Positions 18,112-27,401 of a stretch of 34,718 nucleotides of DNA are shown here, piece by piece. Origin of the DNA: an uncultured Flavobacteriales bacterium (GTDB taxonomy: Bacteria; Bacteroidota; Bacteroidia; Flavobacteriales; Schleiferiaceae); the NCBI GenBank assembly GCA_937929815.1, contig CALFUW010000027.1:1-34718 (forward strand). Reading direction: 5' to 3'. The position numbers were made by a program, and so were the translations under genes. Position 1 is the first letter of the stretch. Each line of letters starts with the position of its first letter. The notes beneath the pieces were generated by a model. It saw only the letters and a list, made by a program, of their open reading frames with translations, was not told the origin of the DNA and did no database searches.

Positions 18112-19188
18112 CTATTCCTGTATTGAGAGAGAAGTCGTAGGTCTGACGGGGGTGCCTGACCTTACTAGTAATATCCCGGAGGCTACCAAAGTGTCTCCGG
18201 GATTCAATCCACTTAAGATCTCTACATACACGGCATCTCTGCGACCGACTTGAACGGTATTGGCTCGGGCCGTGCCATCATTTACAGTATACACAATCTG
18301 ACGCCCAAGTTGAGGGACTATACAGTCGGCCGGCACTTTTAGTACATTACTTTTACTTTTTACTTGTAAAGCAGCTTTGACATACACACCTGGAAAAAGA
18401 CCAGAGGATGGCTTACTGATTTTTGCTCGTATTTTGTTAGACCTTAGCACTCTGTCTATTACAGGTTCTACTGCATAGACTATTGCCACCGATGTATCTG
18501 AAAGATATTCCCCAAATATCTCTAGGGTGTCTCCCACTCGTACCAGACCGATAAAACGTTCAGGCAGATCAACTTCTATTTTTAATGGATGAATTTGCCA
18601 GAATTGTACAATAGATTGCTGATTGCTGACAAAGCTGCCGGGACTTAACTGCCTAAGACCTGCCACTCCCGTAAAGGGCGCACGTATGCTGTGTTTTTCT
18701 ACCAACACACTGGCCGCTGATACCTCCGCTTTAAGTTGTAGATACCGGCTCTTCGCTGTTTCGTATTCTTCTTCAGACGCCCCGCCGGTCCTGAGTAGGG
18801 TAGCAGTTCTATTGTAGACTTTTTCAGCCTGCTCGAACTGTGCTTCAAGGGATTGAAGACGAGCGATGGCCTCTCTGGCATCAAGTTGTACCAAAATATG
18901 CCCTTTTTGTACGATCTGACCCTCTTCAAAATGAATGGAAACCACCTTTGCAGCTACTTCAGAAGTGATGTTTACCTGCTCTGAAGGAAGTATCTCTGCA
19001 TTGGTAACAAAAAGTTCGGATGAGGACTCTGGATTTATAACATAATATGATACCTCCAAAGGTGCAGGGGATCTTTTCTCTGACCCGGCAGATGATGAGG
19101 TACAAGATGTAAATCCTAGTAATGTTGCAAAAGTTGCAATTAAGATTAATATGTAGTAAGAAGACGATTCTTGATCATTATCGGGCAT
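18112..19188 (-). CDS. RND periplasmic adaptor (membrane fusion protein)
   Basis: Periplasmic adaptor linking the RND pump to the TolC-like channel. 358 residues. The N-terminal hydrophobic stretch ends GFTSC; C29 is a possible lipidation site although F at -3 is unusual. Next come the lipoyl half-motif (VNITSEVAAKVVSIHFEEG, VQLDAREA), a helical hairpin (about 100-155), the second half RAPFTGVAGLRQLSPGSFV, a beta-barrel region with LPERFIGLVRVGD, and a membrane-proximal end with VGRRDAVYVEILSGLNPGD. Its start overlaps the marR end by 11 bp. Confidence 0.94.
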   Translation of the reverse strand: MPDNDQESSSYYILILIATFATLLGFTSCTSSSAGSEKRSPAPLEVSYYVINPESSSELFVTNAEILPSEQVNITSEVAAKVVSIHFEEGQIVQKGHILVQLDAREAIARLQSLEAQFEQAEKVYNRTATLLRTGGASEEEYETAKSRYLQLKAEVSAASVLVEKHSIRAPFTGVAGLRQLSPGSFVSNQQSIVQFWQIHPLKIEVDLPERFIGLVRVGDTLEIFGEYLSDTSVAIVYAVEPVIDRVLRSNKIRAKISKPSSGLFPGVYVKAALQVKSKSNVLKVPADCIVPQLGRQIVYTVNDGTARANTVQVGRRDAVYVEILSGLNPGDTLVASGILLVRSGTPVRPTTSLSIQE

Positions 19189-19675
19189 AATCGAGCTTTT
19201 TTCGGGATTTTTCCTGTTTGTAATTGATTTTTATAGACACTTTTGGTTCTTTCTCAATATTTTCAATTATTCTACCAAGAACTTTGTAAAAAGTTTCCTT
19301 TTCGTGCTCATCAATACCCACTAGACAAACGGTATTCAGATTTGCATACGCTTTTTTGATCTCTGGTATGGCCTTCATTCCTTTAGGTGTGAGATAGAGA
19401 TACATAGATCTCCTGTCCTCCGGATTAACTTCACGGCGGACATATCCTACACGGCAAAAATGATCTACAACTCTAAAAGTTGTGACCTTATCAGTCTGGA
19501 GTTTGTCTGCAAGCTGCTGCTGTGTGATTTCGGGCTGATGTTCGTAGATGGTGATCAGGGTGAAGAAGTAACGGTTAATGTCAAGATGCTTCAGTTTTTT
19601 TGAAACTGCCCCGATGTACTGTTTTGTCAAATAGGCAAAATACACTGCCAGTGGTTGATTTGGATCGATCTTCAT
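19178..19675 (-). CDS. MarR-family transcriptional regulator of the efflux operon
   Basis: 165 residues. Winged helix-turn-helix with ITQQQLADKLQTDKVTTFRVV as recognition region and a wing carrying VNPEDRRSMYLYLT, which includes the conserved D-x-R of MarR proteins. N- and C-terminal helices should form the dimer interface. It is the first gene of the operon and overlaps the adaptor gene, so it probably represses its own operon and releases it on binding a small lipophilic ligand (family knowledge plus inference). The C-terminus is lysine- and arginine-rich. Confidence 0.9.
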   Translation of the reverse strand: MKIDPNQPLAVYFAYLTKQYIGAVSKKLKHLDINRYFFTLITIYEHQPEITQQQLADKLQTDKVTTFRVVDHFCRVGYVRREVNPEDRRSMYLYLTPKGMKAIPEIKKAYANLNTVCLVGIDEHEKETFYKVLGRIIENIEKEPKVSIKINYKQEKSRKKLDYAR

Positions 19676-19724
19676 AGTTTTGGAGTTTATTAGTTATAAC
19701 GAATTGGTTGCTTTATTAATGATG

Positions 19725-19757
19725 CAAAGTTAAATTGGATGTAGATACAAATGTATC
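19725..19757 (-). promoter_or_regulatory. marR operon promoter with overlapping operator palindrome
   Basis: On the minus strand TAACTTTG (19732 to 19725) is a perfect TAnnTTTG -7 element, 49 bp upstream of the marR ATG. The perfect inverted repeat GATACA-AA-TGTATC (19744-19757) covers the place where the -33 element should be. A repressor bound there would block the polymerase, as expected for an autoregulated MarR protein. The remainder of 19758-19932 is AT-rich with no gene. Confidence 0.6.
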
Positions 19758-19932
19758 AGAAACATGTATGCTTTGCTGTATAGCATTGAATTAAAGATTA
19801 TTATAAATATGTTAAAAATTAATAATACAAATTTATTTTCAAAATTTATACAATCGGATTAATAAATAAAATTGAATATTCTGACATAAAGTGCTTTGTG
19901 CATCTCACTCAATGTTTGTCATTTATTAAGTT

Positions 19933-22833
19933 TCACTTAAGCAAGGCATCATAGATTAACTGTTGAATCCTCGTCCGATATGCGTGTTTTAAGAGTTTTT
20001 CATTCCCGGCGTCAGGATATACCCGGTTGGAAAGAAATATGTACACAATCTTTTCAGTGGGATCTGCCCATGCCAACGTACCAGTAAATCCTGAGTGTCC
20101 AAAGCTCTCCATCGACAAGCACCCACAGGTCGGTCCATCCCCAGAGAGCTGCGGTTTGTCAAATCCGATGCCTCTCCGATTGCCCTCTGTGCAAAACTGA
20201 CAGCGGATAAATTCATTAATAACGAGAGAATCAAACACTTCTAATTGTGCATATCTGCCATGAAATACGTACAACTGCATCAATTTGGCCAAATCGTAGG
20301 CATTTCCAAACAATCCGGCATGGCCTGCGACACCTCCGAGCATGGCTGCTCCCTGATCGTGAACATAACCATGAATCAACTGACGGCGGAAGGTATGGTC
20401 CAATTCTGTCGGAACGATTTCACTTCTTGAAAATTTTCTGATAGGATTAAAAAGCAGTCTGTCTGCACCAATCGGATGATAAATATTCCTTATAAGCCAG
20501 GAATCCAAAGGTTCATTCAGATGGCTTTCAACTACCTCTTTTAGAAGGTAATACCCTAAATCGCTATACTTGTATTTTCCATACTCGTGAAGGCCGGATT
20601 CGAGAATTTTTCCTAGGATGGTGTCTTTGTACTGCCGGTGTATGTACATACTGTCCGCTACCTGGTAGGGATATTCGTAAGATTTAGACGATGCATACAC
20701 ACCAGGCTTAAAATTGCCTTTAGAAAGTGTTGACTGATAAAACGGAATCCATGGCTGAAGGCCTGCCCGATGGGTGAGAATATCACGGATAGAAAGATTC
20801 TCCTTGTTTGTGCCCCTGGCTGCCGGGAGATGTTCGCCGAGTCTGTCGTCAAGGTTAATCTTACCAGTTTGGACCAGGTACATAATTGCTGGTACAGAGG
20901 CTGCTATTTTTGTAACAGATGCGAGGTCATACAGGTGGTCGAGCATTACTGGTAAAGAGGAGGGCTCATAGGTATGCCGACCAAAAGCTTTGTAATAAGC
21001 CACCTTCCCATTTCTCGCCACAAGAATCTGACAGCCCGGATATGCCCCCTGAGCAATGCCTTCCAGGGCCAGCTTGTCAATGCCAGATAGAATTTGCTGA
21101 TTGAATCCGCACAGATTGGGCGTAGCAAGCCCCAGCACTGGGAATTCAGGTGTTTGTATTCCATATCCTTGCGGAAAATCAGGAAGAATGCTTACTGGTA
21201 ATTTTCCTCGAATGGGGGTGTGACCAAAGAGGGTATTGATTACTGCGAGGCCTGTCTCCCGATTGTTTTGATACGCGACCAGCGCAGCTGATGTGTACCT
21301 TAGCTCTTCGAATGCACTCAGATCATAAGGATTTCCCATGTGAATATAGACTACCTTGGTTTGGAGCGATGCAAGATTGATAAGCTTTCTAAGGCTTTGA
21401 GGCACCGTATATCGCACCCAGGGATTGCCCCCTTGAGGAGATGTCATTACAAACAGGTAATCATGCTTCCAGAGATTATTGAGTACTTCCAGGGTTTTAG
21501 TGCTGTCAAATACTTGATGTGTAATGGGAATACTAATTTTCAGATGATGCAAAAAGAGAGAATCCAACGGACCTGTAGACAAGACCATGACAGATTTGGG
21601 GTAGGGAGGCAGTATGGGTAAGGTGCGTGCCTTGTTTACAAGCAGTGTGATGGATTTTTCAGCAGTTCGAAATCGAATGTTTTCAACTTCACTGGATTGG
21701 AGGTCCTGGTCTATCCGACCTGGATTTACAGGATTGTATGAGTGTAGTCCCATCCAGTATTTGGCCTGGAGAATTTTCCTGACTTTTAGATTCAATTGAT
21801 CTATGGTTAACTTTCCGGATTCGACAGCTTTTTTGATCGCAGAGATACCTCCGATCACATCTTGCGACATCAGCACTACATCTGCCCCTGCAGATACAGC
21901 CATCAGGTCGGTATGCTCCTGACCTTTAAATGTGGCTACCCCTTTCATATTCATAGCATCGGTAAAAATTAGTCCGTCAAATCCTATATTTTCAATCAAA
22001 AGATCACCTGTAATCTTTTTAGACAGTGAAGATGGCAATCCCGATGCATCCAGAGCCGGTACATTCAGATGAGCGATCATCACAGATCCGATTCCGGCCT
22101 CTGTCAAAGCCTTAAAAGGCCTTAACTCGACTTGGTGAAGCCGATCAAGCGGATGTTCTACTTTGGGCAAGGTGAGGTGAGAGTCATCTTTTGTATCTCC
22201 ATGTCCGGGAAAATGCTTGGCACAAGCCAGTATCCGAAGTCGCTGAAGTCCGTGAACGTAGGATGTGCTCATCCGAATGACCAGATCGGCATCCTCTCCA
22301 AAAGATCGGGCTCCAATGATCGGATTTTTTGGATTGGTATTGATATCCGCTACCGGCCCGAAATTTATGTGTACGCCCATACGTCTGCACTGACGCGCTA
22401 TCTCCCGCCCGACCTCAAAAGCTATAAGGGTATCATCCGTAGCACCGATGGTCATCGCCCAGGGAAGGGATTCAAGCATTTTGAGACGCATCGAAGGACC
22501 CCACTCCGCATCCATCGCGATCATCAATGGAATTTTTGAAATGGATTGAAGTGAATTGGTCATATCCACCTGTTTCGAGGGTGATCCCTGGAAGAATATT
22601 AACCCACCGATATGGTGCCGTTCTACCAGATTTCGGAGTTCACGTAGGTGCTTCTCATCCTTATTGCTGTAGGCTGCCACCATATAGAGCTGACCGATCT
22701 TTTGGTCTAAGGTCATGGTTTTCAGTATACTATCAGCCCATCTTTGGTCTTCATACCAGAAAACAGCCTTAGGCTGCTGAGCCAGAGCTACAGAGCCTGT
22801 CGCCAGAAGGGCTAAGAGGAGAATAGTTTTCAT
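19933..22833 (-). CDS. Secreted GH3 beta-N-acetylglucosaminidase fused to a beta-lactamase-fold hydrolase
   Basis: 966 residues from ATG 22833, which starts the signal peptide MKTILLLALLATGSVALAQ; the frame to 22872 adds an unlikely leader. Residues 25-370 are a GH3 NagZ-type barrel: FGPVADINTNP, ARSFGED, the KHFPGHGDTKDDSH loop (206-219) with the acid/base His-Asp pair, and the nucleophile D292 in FTDAMNMKG. A GH3 C-terminal-like sandwich follows (to about 570). Residues 590-966 are a class C beta-lactamase/esterase-type domain: SVTK (S639, K642), YSD (756-758) in the Y-x-N position, and GHSGFTG near the end. It probably acts on peptidoglycan fragments in the periplasm. Such fusions occur in Bacteroidota. 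Whether the second domain hydrolyses beta-lactams, peptides or esters is unknown. Confidence 0.92.
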   Translation of the reverse strand: MKTILLLALLATGSVALAQQPKAVFWYEDQRWADSILKTMTLDQKIGQLYMVAAYSNKDEKHLRELRNLVERHHIGGLIFFQGSPSKQVDMTNSLQSISKIPLMIAMDAEWGPSMRLKMLESLPWAMTIGATDDTLIAFEVGREIARQCRRMGVHINFGPVADINTNPKNPIIGARSFGEDADLVIRMSTSYVHGLQRLRILACAKHFPGHGDTKDDSHLTLPKVEHPLDRLHQVELRPFKALTEAGIGSVMIAHLNVPALDASGLPSSLSKKITGDLLIENIGFDGLIFTDAMNMKGVATFKGQEHTDLMAVSAGADVVLMSQDVIGGISAIKKAVESGKLTIDQLNLKVRKILQAKYWMGLHSYNPVNPGRIDQDLQSSEVENIRFRTAEKSITLLVNKARTLPILPPYPKSVMVLSTGPLDSLFLHHLKISIPITHQVFDSTKTLEVLNNLWKHDYLFVMTSPQGGNPWVRYTVPQSLRKLINLASLQTKVVYIHMGNPYDLSAFEELRYTSAALVAYQNNRETGLAVINTLFGHTPIRGKLPVSILPDFPQGYGIQTPEFPVLGLATPNLCGFNQQILSGIDKLALEGIAQGAYPGCQILVARNGKVAYYKAFGRHTYEPSSLPVMLDHLYDLASVTKIAASVPAIMYLVQTGKINLDDRLGEHLPAARGTNKENLSIRDILTHRAGLQPWIPFYQSTLSKGNFKPGVYASSKSYEYPYQVADSMYIHRQYKDTILGKILESGLHEYGKYKYSDLGYYLLKEVVESHLNEPLDSWLIRNIYHPIGADRLLFNPIRKFSRSEIVPTELDHTFRRQLIHGYVHDQGAAMLGGVAGHAGLFGNAYDLAKLMQLYVFHGRYAQLEVFDSLVINEFIRCQFCTEGNRRGIGFDKPQLSGDGPTCGCLSMESFGHSGFTGTLAWADPTEKIVYIFLSNRVYPDAGNEKLLKHAYRTRIQQLIYDALLK

Positions 22834-22947
22834 GTGCCGAACAGCAGTTTCAGCCAAAAAAACGAAGACCATGCCTGATAATTGATTGGTGAGGAAAAAG
22901 ATTTTAATATCCCGTTGTTATTGAAAATCGAAAATATGCATGGGACA

Positions 22948-24087
22948 TTATCTGACGCGGGTAATTACAAGATGAATGTCCGGTAGAATGTGATATTTGG
23001 AAGCCGGGAAGTCTTCCCATGGTCTTACCTCAAATTTTTGTTTCGAAGAGATTTCGGCAGAAAGCTCTTTTTCGACATATGCAATGCGCTGCTTCATAAG
23101 TGATTCATGGTCTGCCTTAATGTAAAAAACATATTTCATGGATTTGCTCTTTTCGATATCCATGGCAATCAATTTCAGATTGAAACGCGAGGCGGGAGGC
23201 ATGGTATTTTTTTGAGGAAAAAAACGCACTTCAAAAAGATCGAAGGTCCACGTATTGACAGGTTTAAAATCCGAAATCGCAATCTGCTCACCTGTATTGT
23301 ATAAGACCCGCGCCTCAATGCGTCTGTTTTTTGTGCGCGTTTCTTCATTTGTTTCTTTTTCTGCCGGCCTGCGGTTGCCAAAACCTTTGTATTGCAGGCG
23401 CTGAGGCTCGATTCCGTTGGTGGTTAAAAACTGCGTGATGTACTTTGCACGGGCTTCAGAGAGCCTGTGGTCATTGTTGCAGCACACATGTCCCTGGATT
23501 TCGATTTTTAGTCCCTTTTTCTGAAGCAGGGCAAAGAGGAGATCATTCATCACATCGAGCGAATACCAATGCGGGACTATTTGATTAGCGATAAAATGAA
23601 GATTCGGGAGGACGTAATTTTGTCCCGCCTCAAAGTCTAAATCTGCAATTTTTTCATCAGATACCGACGGAGAGGCATCTACAAACTCGGTGATCAGCTC
23701 ACATCGTCTGTTTCGGGCTTTGCCTTCCTCTGTGGCATTGCTGTATTTTGGTTTGGTTCGCCCGTAGTATTTCAAGGAGATGTCACCAAGTTCAATTCCT
23801 TTGCTGAGGAGATACAATCGGGTGTTTTCAGCTCTTCGACGCGATAGGTCCATGTTGTAATCGTCATCTCCGAGTGAATCACAGTGCCCAATTAGCTCTA
23901 CCGACATCAGTCGCAACCTATCTTTGCCAAAAAGCCAATCGTCGATCTGATTGCGCGCTTCACGGGTCAATTTATCAGAATTATAGATAAAATAAATTTC
24001 AAACTCTTTGATTTCAACATTTTGTGCAGAAATATATGACAAAAAAGCGACAAGAAGGTAAATTGTAAAAGAAGGTTTAGAACTCAT
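22948..24087 (-). CDS. Exported protein with two tandem OmpA-type domains
   Basis: 379 residues from ATG 24087 (MSSKPSFTIYLL), which begins a signal peptide ending YISAQ; the frame to 24144 puts 19 charged residues before it. Domain 1 (about 28-135) has GHCDSLGDDDYN, LSRRRAENT and ARNRRCEL, with the peptidoglycan-binding Asp (D70) and Arg (R85). Domain 2 (about 155-265) has GHVCCNNDHRLSEARA and TKNRRIEARV; the Arg is kept (R213) but the Asp position is C202. About 110 C-terminal residues are of unknown type. There is no beta-barrel domain and no lipobox, so it is probably a periplasmic cell-wall-binding protein (inference). It is divergent from the thioredoxin gene with 66 bp between. Confidence 0.82.
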   Translation of the reverse strand: MSSKPSFTIYLLVAFLSYISAQNVEIKEFEIYFIYNSDKLTREARNQIDDWLFGKDRLRLMSVELIGHCDSLGDDDYNMDLSRRRAENTRLYLLSKGIELGDISLKYYGRTKPKYSNATEEGKARNRRCELITEFVDASPSVSDEKIADLDFEAGQNYVLPNLHFIANQIVPHWYSLDVMNDLLFALLQKKGLKIEIQGHVCCNNDHRLSEARAKYITQFLTTNGIEPQRLQYKGFGNRRPAEKETNEETRTKNRRIEARVLYNTGEQIAISDFKPVNTWTFDLFEVRFFPQKNTMPPASRFNLKLIAMDIEKSKSMKYVFYIKADHESLMKQRIAYVEKELSAEISSKQKFEVRPWEDFPASKYHILPDIHLVITRVR

Positions 24088-24153
24088 TAAAAATCTTCGG
24101 TTTAATTTGTGGTATAATTTTAACCATCTAGACTCATAACACAAAGTAAAACT

Positions 24154-24711
24154 ATGTTAATGAATTTTTTTAAAATCCTGCTTCTCATGGTGAGCGTAGG
24201 AATTACACACCTGAGTGCCCAGTCCACGGTACAGTGGATTAAATTTAGTGATTTGCCTAAATATCAAAAAAAACAAAAAAAACTTGTTTTTGTGGATGTG
24301 TACACCAACTGGTGTGGTCCGTGCAAAATGCTGGATGCTCAGACCTTCAATGATCCAAGGGTCGCCGAGTATCTAAACACGCATTTCTATCCCGTAAAAT
24401 TCAATGCTGAAGGTAACGATACCATTTCTTTTCAGGACAGAGTTTATATCAATGAAAATTATGATCCCAGCCGTGCAATGAGCCGCAACTCTACACACCC
24501 ATTTGCGGGATATTTTGCCATCCAGGGCGGGGGATTGGCATATCCGACCACTGCCTATCTCGATCCCGAACTAAAGCATCTCTCCCAACCGGTGCAAGGA
24601 TTTCTGACCCCTCAAAAGATCGAACCTATCTTGAAGTATTTTGGCAGTAAAGCATATCTGACCAAAAATTACCAGGATTTTCTAAAGGATTTTAAACCGG
24701 AATGGAACTAA
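24154..24711 (+). CDS. Exported thioredoxin-family protein
   Basis: 185 residues; signal peptide about 1-23 ending LSAQ (an ATG at 24160 is an equal start option). Thioredoxin fold with the redox motif WCGPC (C54, C57) after LVFVDVYTN, and a cis-proline loop YPTTAYLD. About 60 residues between them, rich in Asn, Asp and Phe, form a longer insert than in thioredoxin itself, as in thioredoxin_7-type periplasmic proteins. Likely a periplasmic thiol-disulfide exchanger or reductase. Its partner is not evident, though the divergent OmpA-like protein has unpaired-looking cysteines. Confidence 0.88.
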   Translation: MLMNFFKILLLMVSVGITHLSAQSTVQWIKFSDLPKYQKKQKKLVFVDVYTNWCGPCKMLDAQTFNDPRVAEYLNTHFYPVKFNAEGNDTISFQDRVYINENYDPSRAMSRNSTHPFAGYFAIQGGGLAYPTTAYLDPELKHLSQPVQGFLTPQKIEPILKYFGSKAYLTKNYQDFLKDFKPEWN

Positions 24712-24739
24712 AAAAACAAGCCGCCATATCCGGCGGCTT
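24711..24739 (-). terminator. Rho-independent terminator of ndk
   Basis: Stem AAGCCGCC (24718-24725) pairs with GGCGGCTT (24732-24739) around a 6-base loop. On the minus strand the hairpin is followed by G then a T-run (24716 to 24711), so it ends ndk transcription. On the plus strand no T-run follows, so it is at best a weak stop for the thioredoxin gene. Confidence 0.8.
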
Positions 24740-24774
24740 ACATAGTTATGAAACATTAATGATTCGATCAGCAG

Positions 24775-25194
24775 TTAAAATCTCTCGCGCATTGAGAAGA
24801 AGAAATTCCCTTCGATGTATGCATTCTCATCACTATCACTGCCATGGATAGCATTGGCACTGATGCTTTTTGCAAAGAGTTTCCGAATAGTACCTTCTTC
24901 AGCCTTAGTCGGGTCTGTAGCGCCAATGAGCTTTCTGAAATCCTCGACTGCATTTTCTTTTTCGAGAATGGCTGCCACGATTGGTCCTGAGGTCATATAC
25001 TCCACTAATTCTCTAAAAAACGGGCGCTCGCGGTGAATTCCGTAAAATTTTTCGGCATCTGATTTAGACAATTGAGTTTTTTTCATCGCTACGATTCGAA
25101 ACCCTGCTCCCTCGATACGGCTCAGAATGGCTCCAGTATTACCATCTGCTACCGCATCCGGCTTGATCATAGTAAATGTGATATTTCCTTTCAT
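24775..25194 (-). CDS. ndk: Nucleoside diphosphate kinase
   Basis: Transfers the gamma-phosphate of ATP to NDPs via a phosphohistidine, keeping (d)NTP pools balanced; cytoplasmic. 139 residues from ATG 25194 ([15 protein letters not shown]), the usual length. The frame open to 25215 would run into the -7 element and is rejected. Active-site H117 lies in [12 protein letters not shown]; other signatures are [19 protein letters not shown] and SGPIVA. A single gene with its own promoter and terminator. Confidence 0.97.
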   Translation of the reverse strand: MKGNITFTMIKPDAVADGNTGAILSRIEGAGFRIVAMKKTQLSKSDAEKFYGIHRERPFFRELVEYMTSGPIVAAILEKENAVEDFRKLIGATDPTKAEEGTIRKLFAKSISANAIHGSDSDENAYIEGNFFFSMRERF

Positions 25195-25212
25195 TTTTTG
25201 GTGATTTTCGGG

Positions 25213-25220
25213 CAAAAGTA
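25213..25220 (-). promoter_or_regulatory. ndk promoter -7 element
   Basis: TACTTTTG on the minus strand is a perfect TAnnTTTG, 18 bp upstream of the ndk ATG. No good TTTG stands at the expected -33 distance. The rest of the 308 bp gap to parE (25195-25502) shows no gene or clear parE promoter. Confidence 0.5.
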
Positions 25221-25502
25221 ACTTTTCAAATTCTCTAAAGTCTGAAATAAATCCTTTGATAAGCGTTAAAAAAAGATACTGATGTATAAACAGGCACGTA
25301 GGTCAAAACTGGTAAAATCTCTGGATTATGACGAAATATTGAATTTTTTACCGGGAGAAAAAGTAAATCAAATCAAGACGTGCTTCCATAGAATCACCGT
25401 GTACATAAAGTGGTTGATAAATTTTAATATGTCCCTGAAAATCGTATCGCTCTCAAAACTATCATTGAATACCTGTATATTACATATAAATAAATCCACC
25501 AA

Positions 25503-27401
25503 ATGTCTGAAAATCAAATTAAATATACCGAAGACAACATTAAAACTCTCGAATGGAAAGAGCATATCAGGCTCAGGCCGGGAATGTACATCGGAAAATT
25601 AGGCGATGGAAGCTCTCCAGACGATGGAATCTACATATTGCTTAAAGAAATTATAGATAACTCCATCGACGAGTTTGTGATGGGCTCGGGCAAGACCATT
25701 GAAGTCACTATCAATGACCGAACGGTAACCGTACGCGACTACGGTAGGGGCATACCCTTGGGCAAAACGGTAGATGTGGTCAGTAAAATCAATACCGGCG
25801 CCAAGTACGACAGTCAGGCATTCAAAAAATCAGTCGGTCTCAACGGTGTGGGAGCCAAGGCTGTAAATGCATTGTCTTCTTATTTTAAGGTACAAAGCAT
25901 TCGCGACGGCAAAACAAAATGGGCTGAATTTGAACGAGGAAACCTCATTTTCGAATCAGCCATTGAAGATACTACCCTGCGCAGAGGTACCCGAATAATT
26001 TTTACACCTGATGAAACCATCTTCAAAAACTTCAAATTTGCAGATGAATATATAGAGCGTATGTTATGGAACTATGCCTATCTGAATGCGGGTCTCACCA
26101 TTGTATACAACGGAAAAAACATCCGAAGCGAAAATGGGCTGAAAGACTTGCTTATACACAATATTGACTCACCCATCCTCCACGAAATCATTCACCTCAA
26201 AGGCGACGACATAGAAATTGCTCTGACCCACAGTGAGCGCTCTCAGTCAGAGGTTTATCACTCATTTGTCAATGGACAACACACTACTCAGGGGGGTACG
26301 CATCAGTCGGCGCTTCGAGAAGCTATGATTAAGACCATACGTGAATTTTACAATAAAAATTTTGACACCGCAGACATCCGCCAATCGGTCATAGCCGCAA
26401 TATCACTCAAGGTAATTGAGCCCGTGTTTGAATCCCAAACCAAAACCAAGTTGGGTTCTTCGGATATGGGGCCGGGGCTCCCAAGCATCAGAGCATTTGT
26501 GACGGATTTTGTAAAAAAAGAATTAGACAACTACCTTCACCGCAACCCGGAAGTCGCAGAAGCCATCCACCGAAAAATTATCACCGCTGAAAAAGAGCGG
26601 AAGGAACTTGCCGGCATTCAGAAACTTGCCCGTGAAAGGGCTAAAAAGGTGAGTTTACACAATAAAAAACTTCGCGATTGTCGTGTTCACCTCACCGATC
26701 TTAAAGATGAGCGCTCGTACGATTCCACGCTTTTTATTACAGAGGGAGATTCTGCATCAGGAAGCATTACAAAAGCCAGAGATGTAAATACCCAGGCAGT
26801 GTTTTCACTCAAAGGAAAACCCCTTAACTGCTATGGACTGACCAAAAAGGTAGTGTATGAAAACGAGGAATTCAACCTTCTCCAAGCAGCCCTCGATATA
26901 GAAGAGACTATCGAAAATCTTCGGTATAACCGTGTGGTCATCGCCACAGATGCCGATGTAGATGGAATGCATATCCGATTGTTGCTCATTACATTCTTTC
27001 TGCAGTTTTTTCCAGAGCTCGTGCGCGAAAATCATTTGTATATACTCCAGACTCCTCTCTTTAGGGTCAGAAATAAAAAAGAAACGATCTATTGCTATTC
27101 GGAAGAAGAAAAATTCGAAGCCTTGCGCAAACTTGGCAACAAAGCTGAAATCACCCGTTTCAAAGGTCTGGGCGAGATCAGTCCCGATGAATTCCGCAAC
27201 TTCATAGGTAAAGACATCCGTCTTGAGCCGGTCATTATCGGAAAAGAACAAACCATCGACGAAATCCTGGAATTTTACATGGGAAAAAACACACCCACCC
27301 GTCAGGAATTCATCATCGGAAATCTCAAAATCGAAAAAGGTGAGAATCCACTCAACGAAGAGCATAACACCTCCATTGAAATTCTTCAGGAACTATCGTG
27401 A
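25503..27401 (+). CDS. parE: DNA topoisomerase IV subunit B (ParE-type)
   Basis: ATPase and TOPRIM subunit of a type IIA topoisomerase; with ParC it decatenates daughter chromosomes. 632 residues. GHKL ATPase: [17 protein letters not shown] (N53 binds magnesium-ATP), DYGRGIP and [27 protein letters not shown] from E414, LKGKPLN, DADVDG (D483, D485, D487). The C-terminal conserved block is [12 protein letters not shown]. GyrB and ParE are close relatives; length and the [17 protein letters not shown] segment favour ParE. No parC is in the window, unlike the common parE-parC pairing. The stop overlaps the fmt start. Confidence 0.88.
   Translation: MSENQIKYTEDNIKTLEWKEHIRLRPGMYIGKLGDGSSPDDGIYILLKEIIDNSIDEFVMGSGKTIEVTINDRTVTVRDYGRGIPLGKTVDVVSKINTGAKYDSQAFKKSVGLNGVGAKAVNALSSYFKVQSIRDGKTKWAEFERGNLIFESAIEDTTLRRGTRIIFTPDETIFKNFKFADEYIERMLWNYAYLNAGLTIVYNGKNIRSENGLKDLLIHNIDSPILHEIIHLKGDDIEIALTHSERSQSEVYHSFVNGQHTTQGGTHQSALREAMIKTIREFYNKNFDTADIRQSVIAAISLKVIEPVFESQTKTKLGSSDMGPGLPSIRAFVTDFVKKELDNYLHRNPEVAEAIHRKIITAEKERKELAGIQKLARERAKKVSLHNKKLRDCRVHLTDLKDERSYDSTLFITEGDSASGSITKARDVNTQAVFSLKGKPLNCYGLTKKVVYENEEFNLLQAALDIEETIENLRYNRVVIATDADVDGMHIRLLLITFFLQFFPELVRENHLYILQTPLFRVRNKKETIYCYSEEEKFEALRKLGNKAEITRFKGLGEISPDEFRNFIGKDIRLEPVIIGKEQTIDEILEFYMGKNTPTRQEFIIGNLKIEKGENPLNEEHNTSIEILQELS

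Noticed and set aside
19926-19940. Stem-loop TTAAGT-TTC-ACTTAA at the end of the GH3 gene
   Set aside because: AT-rich, overlaps the stop codon and lacks a T-run; probably chance.
22132-22539. 135-residue plus-strand frame inside the GH3 gene
   Set aside because: Shadow of the conserved GH3 catalytic domain; no family features.
25282-25602. 106-residue plus-strand frame between ndk and parE
   Set aside because: It runs 100 bp into parE in another frame, has no recognisable domain and no promoter element; parE is certain.
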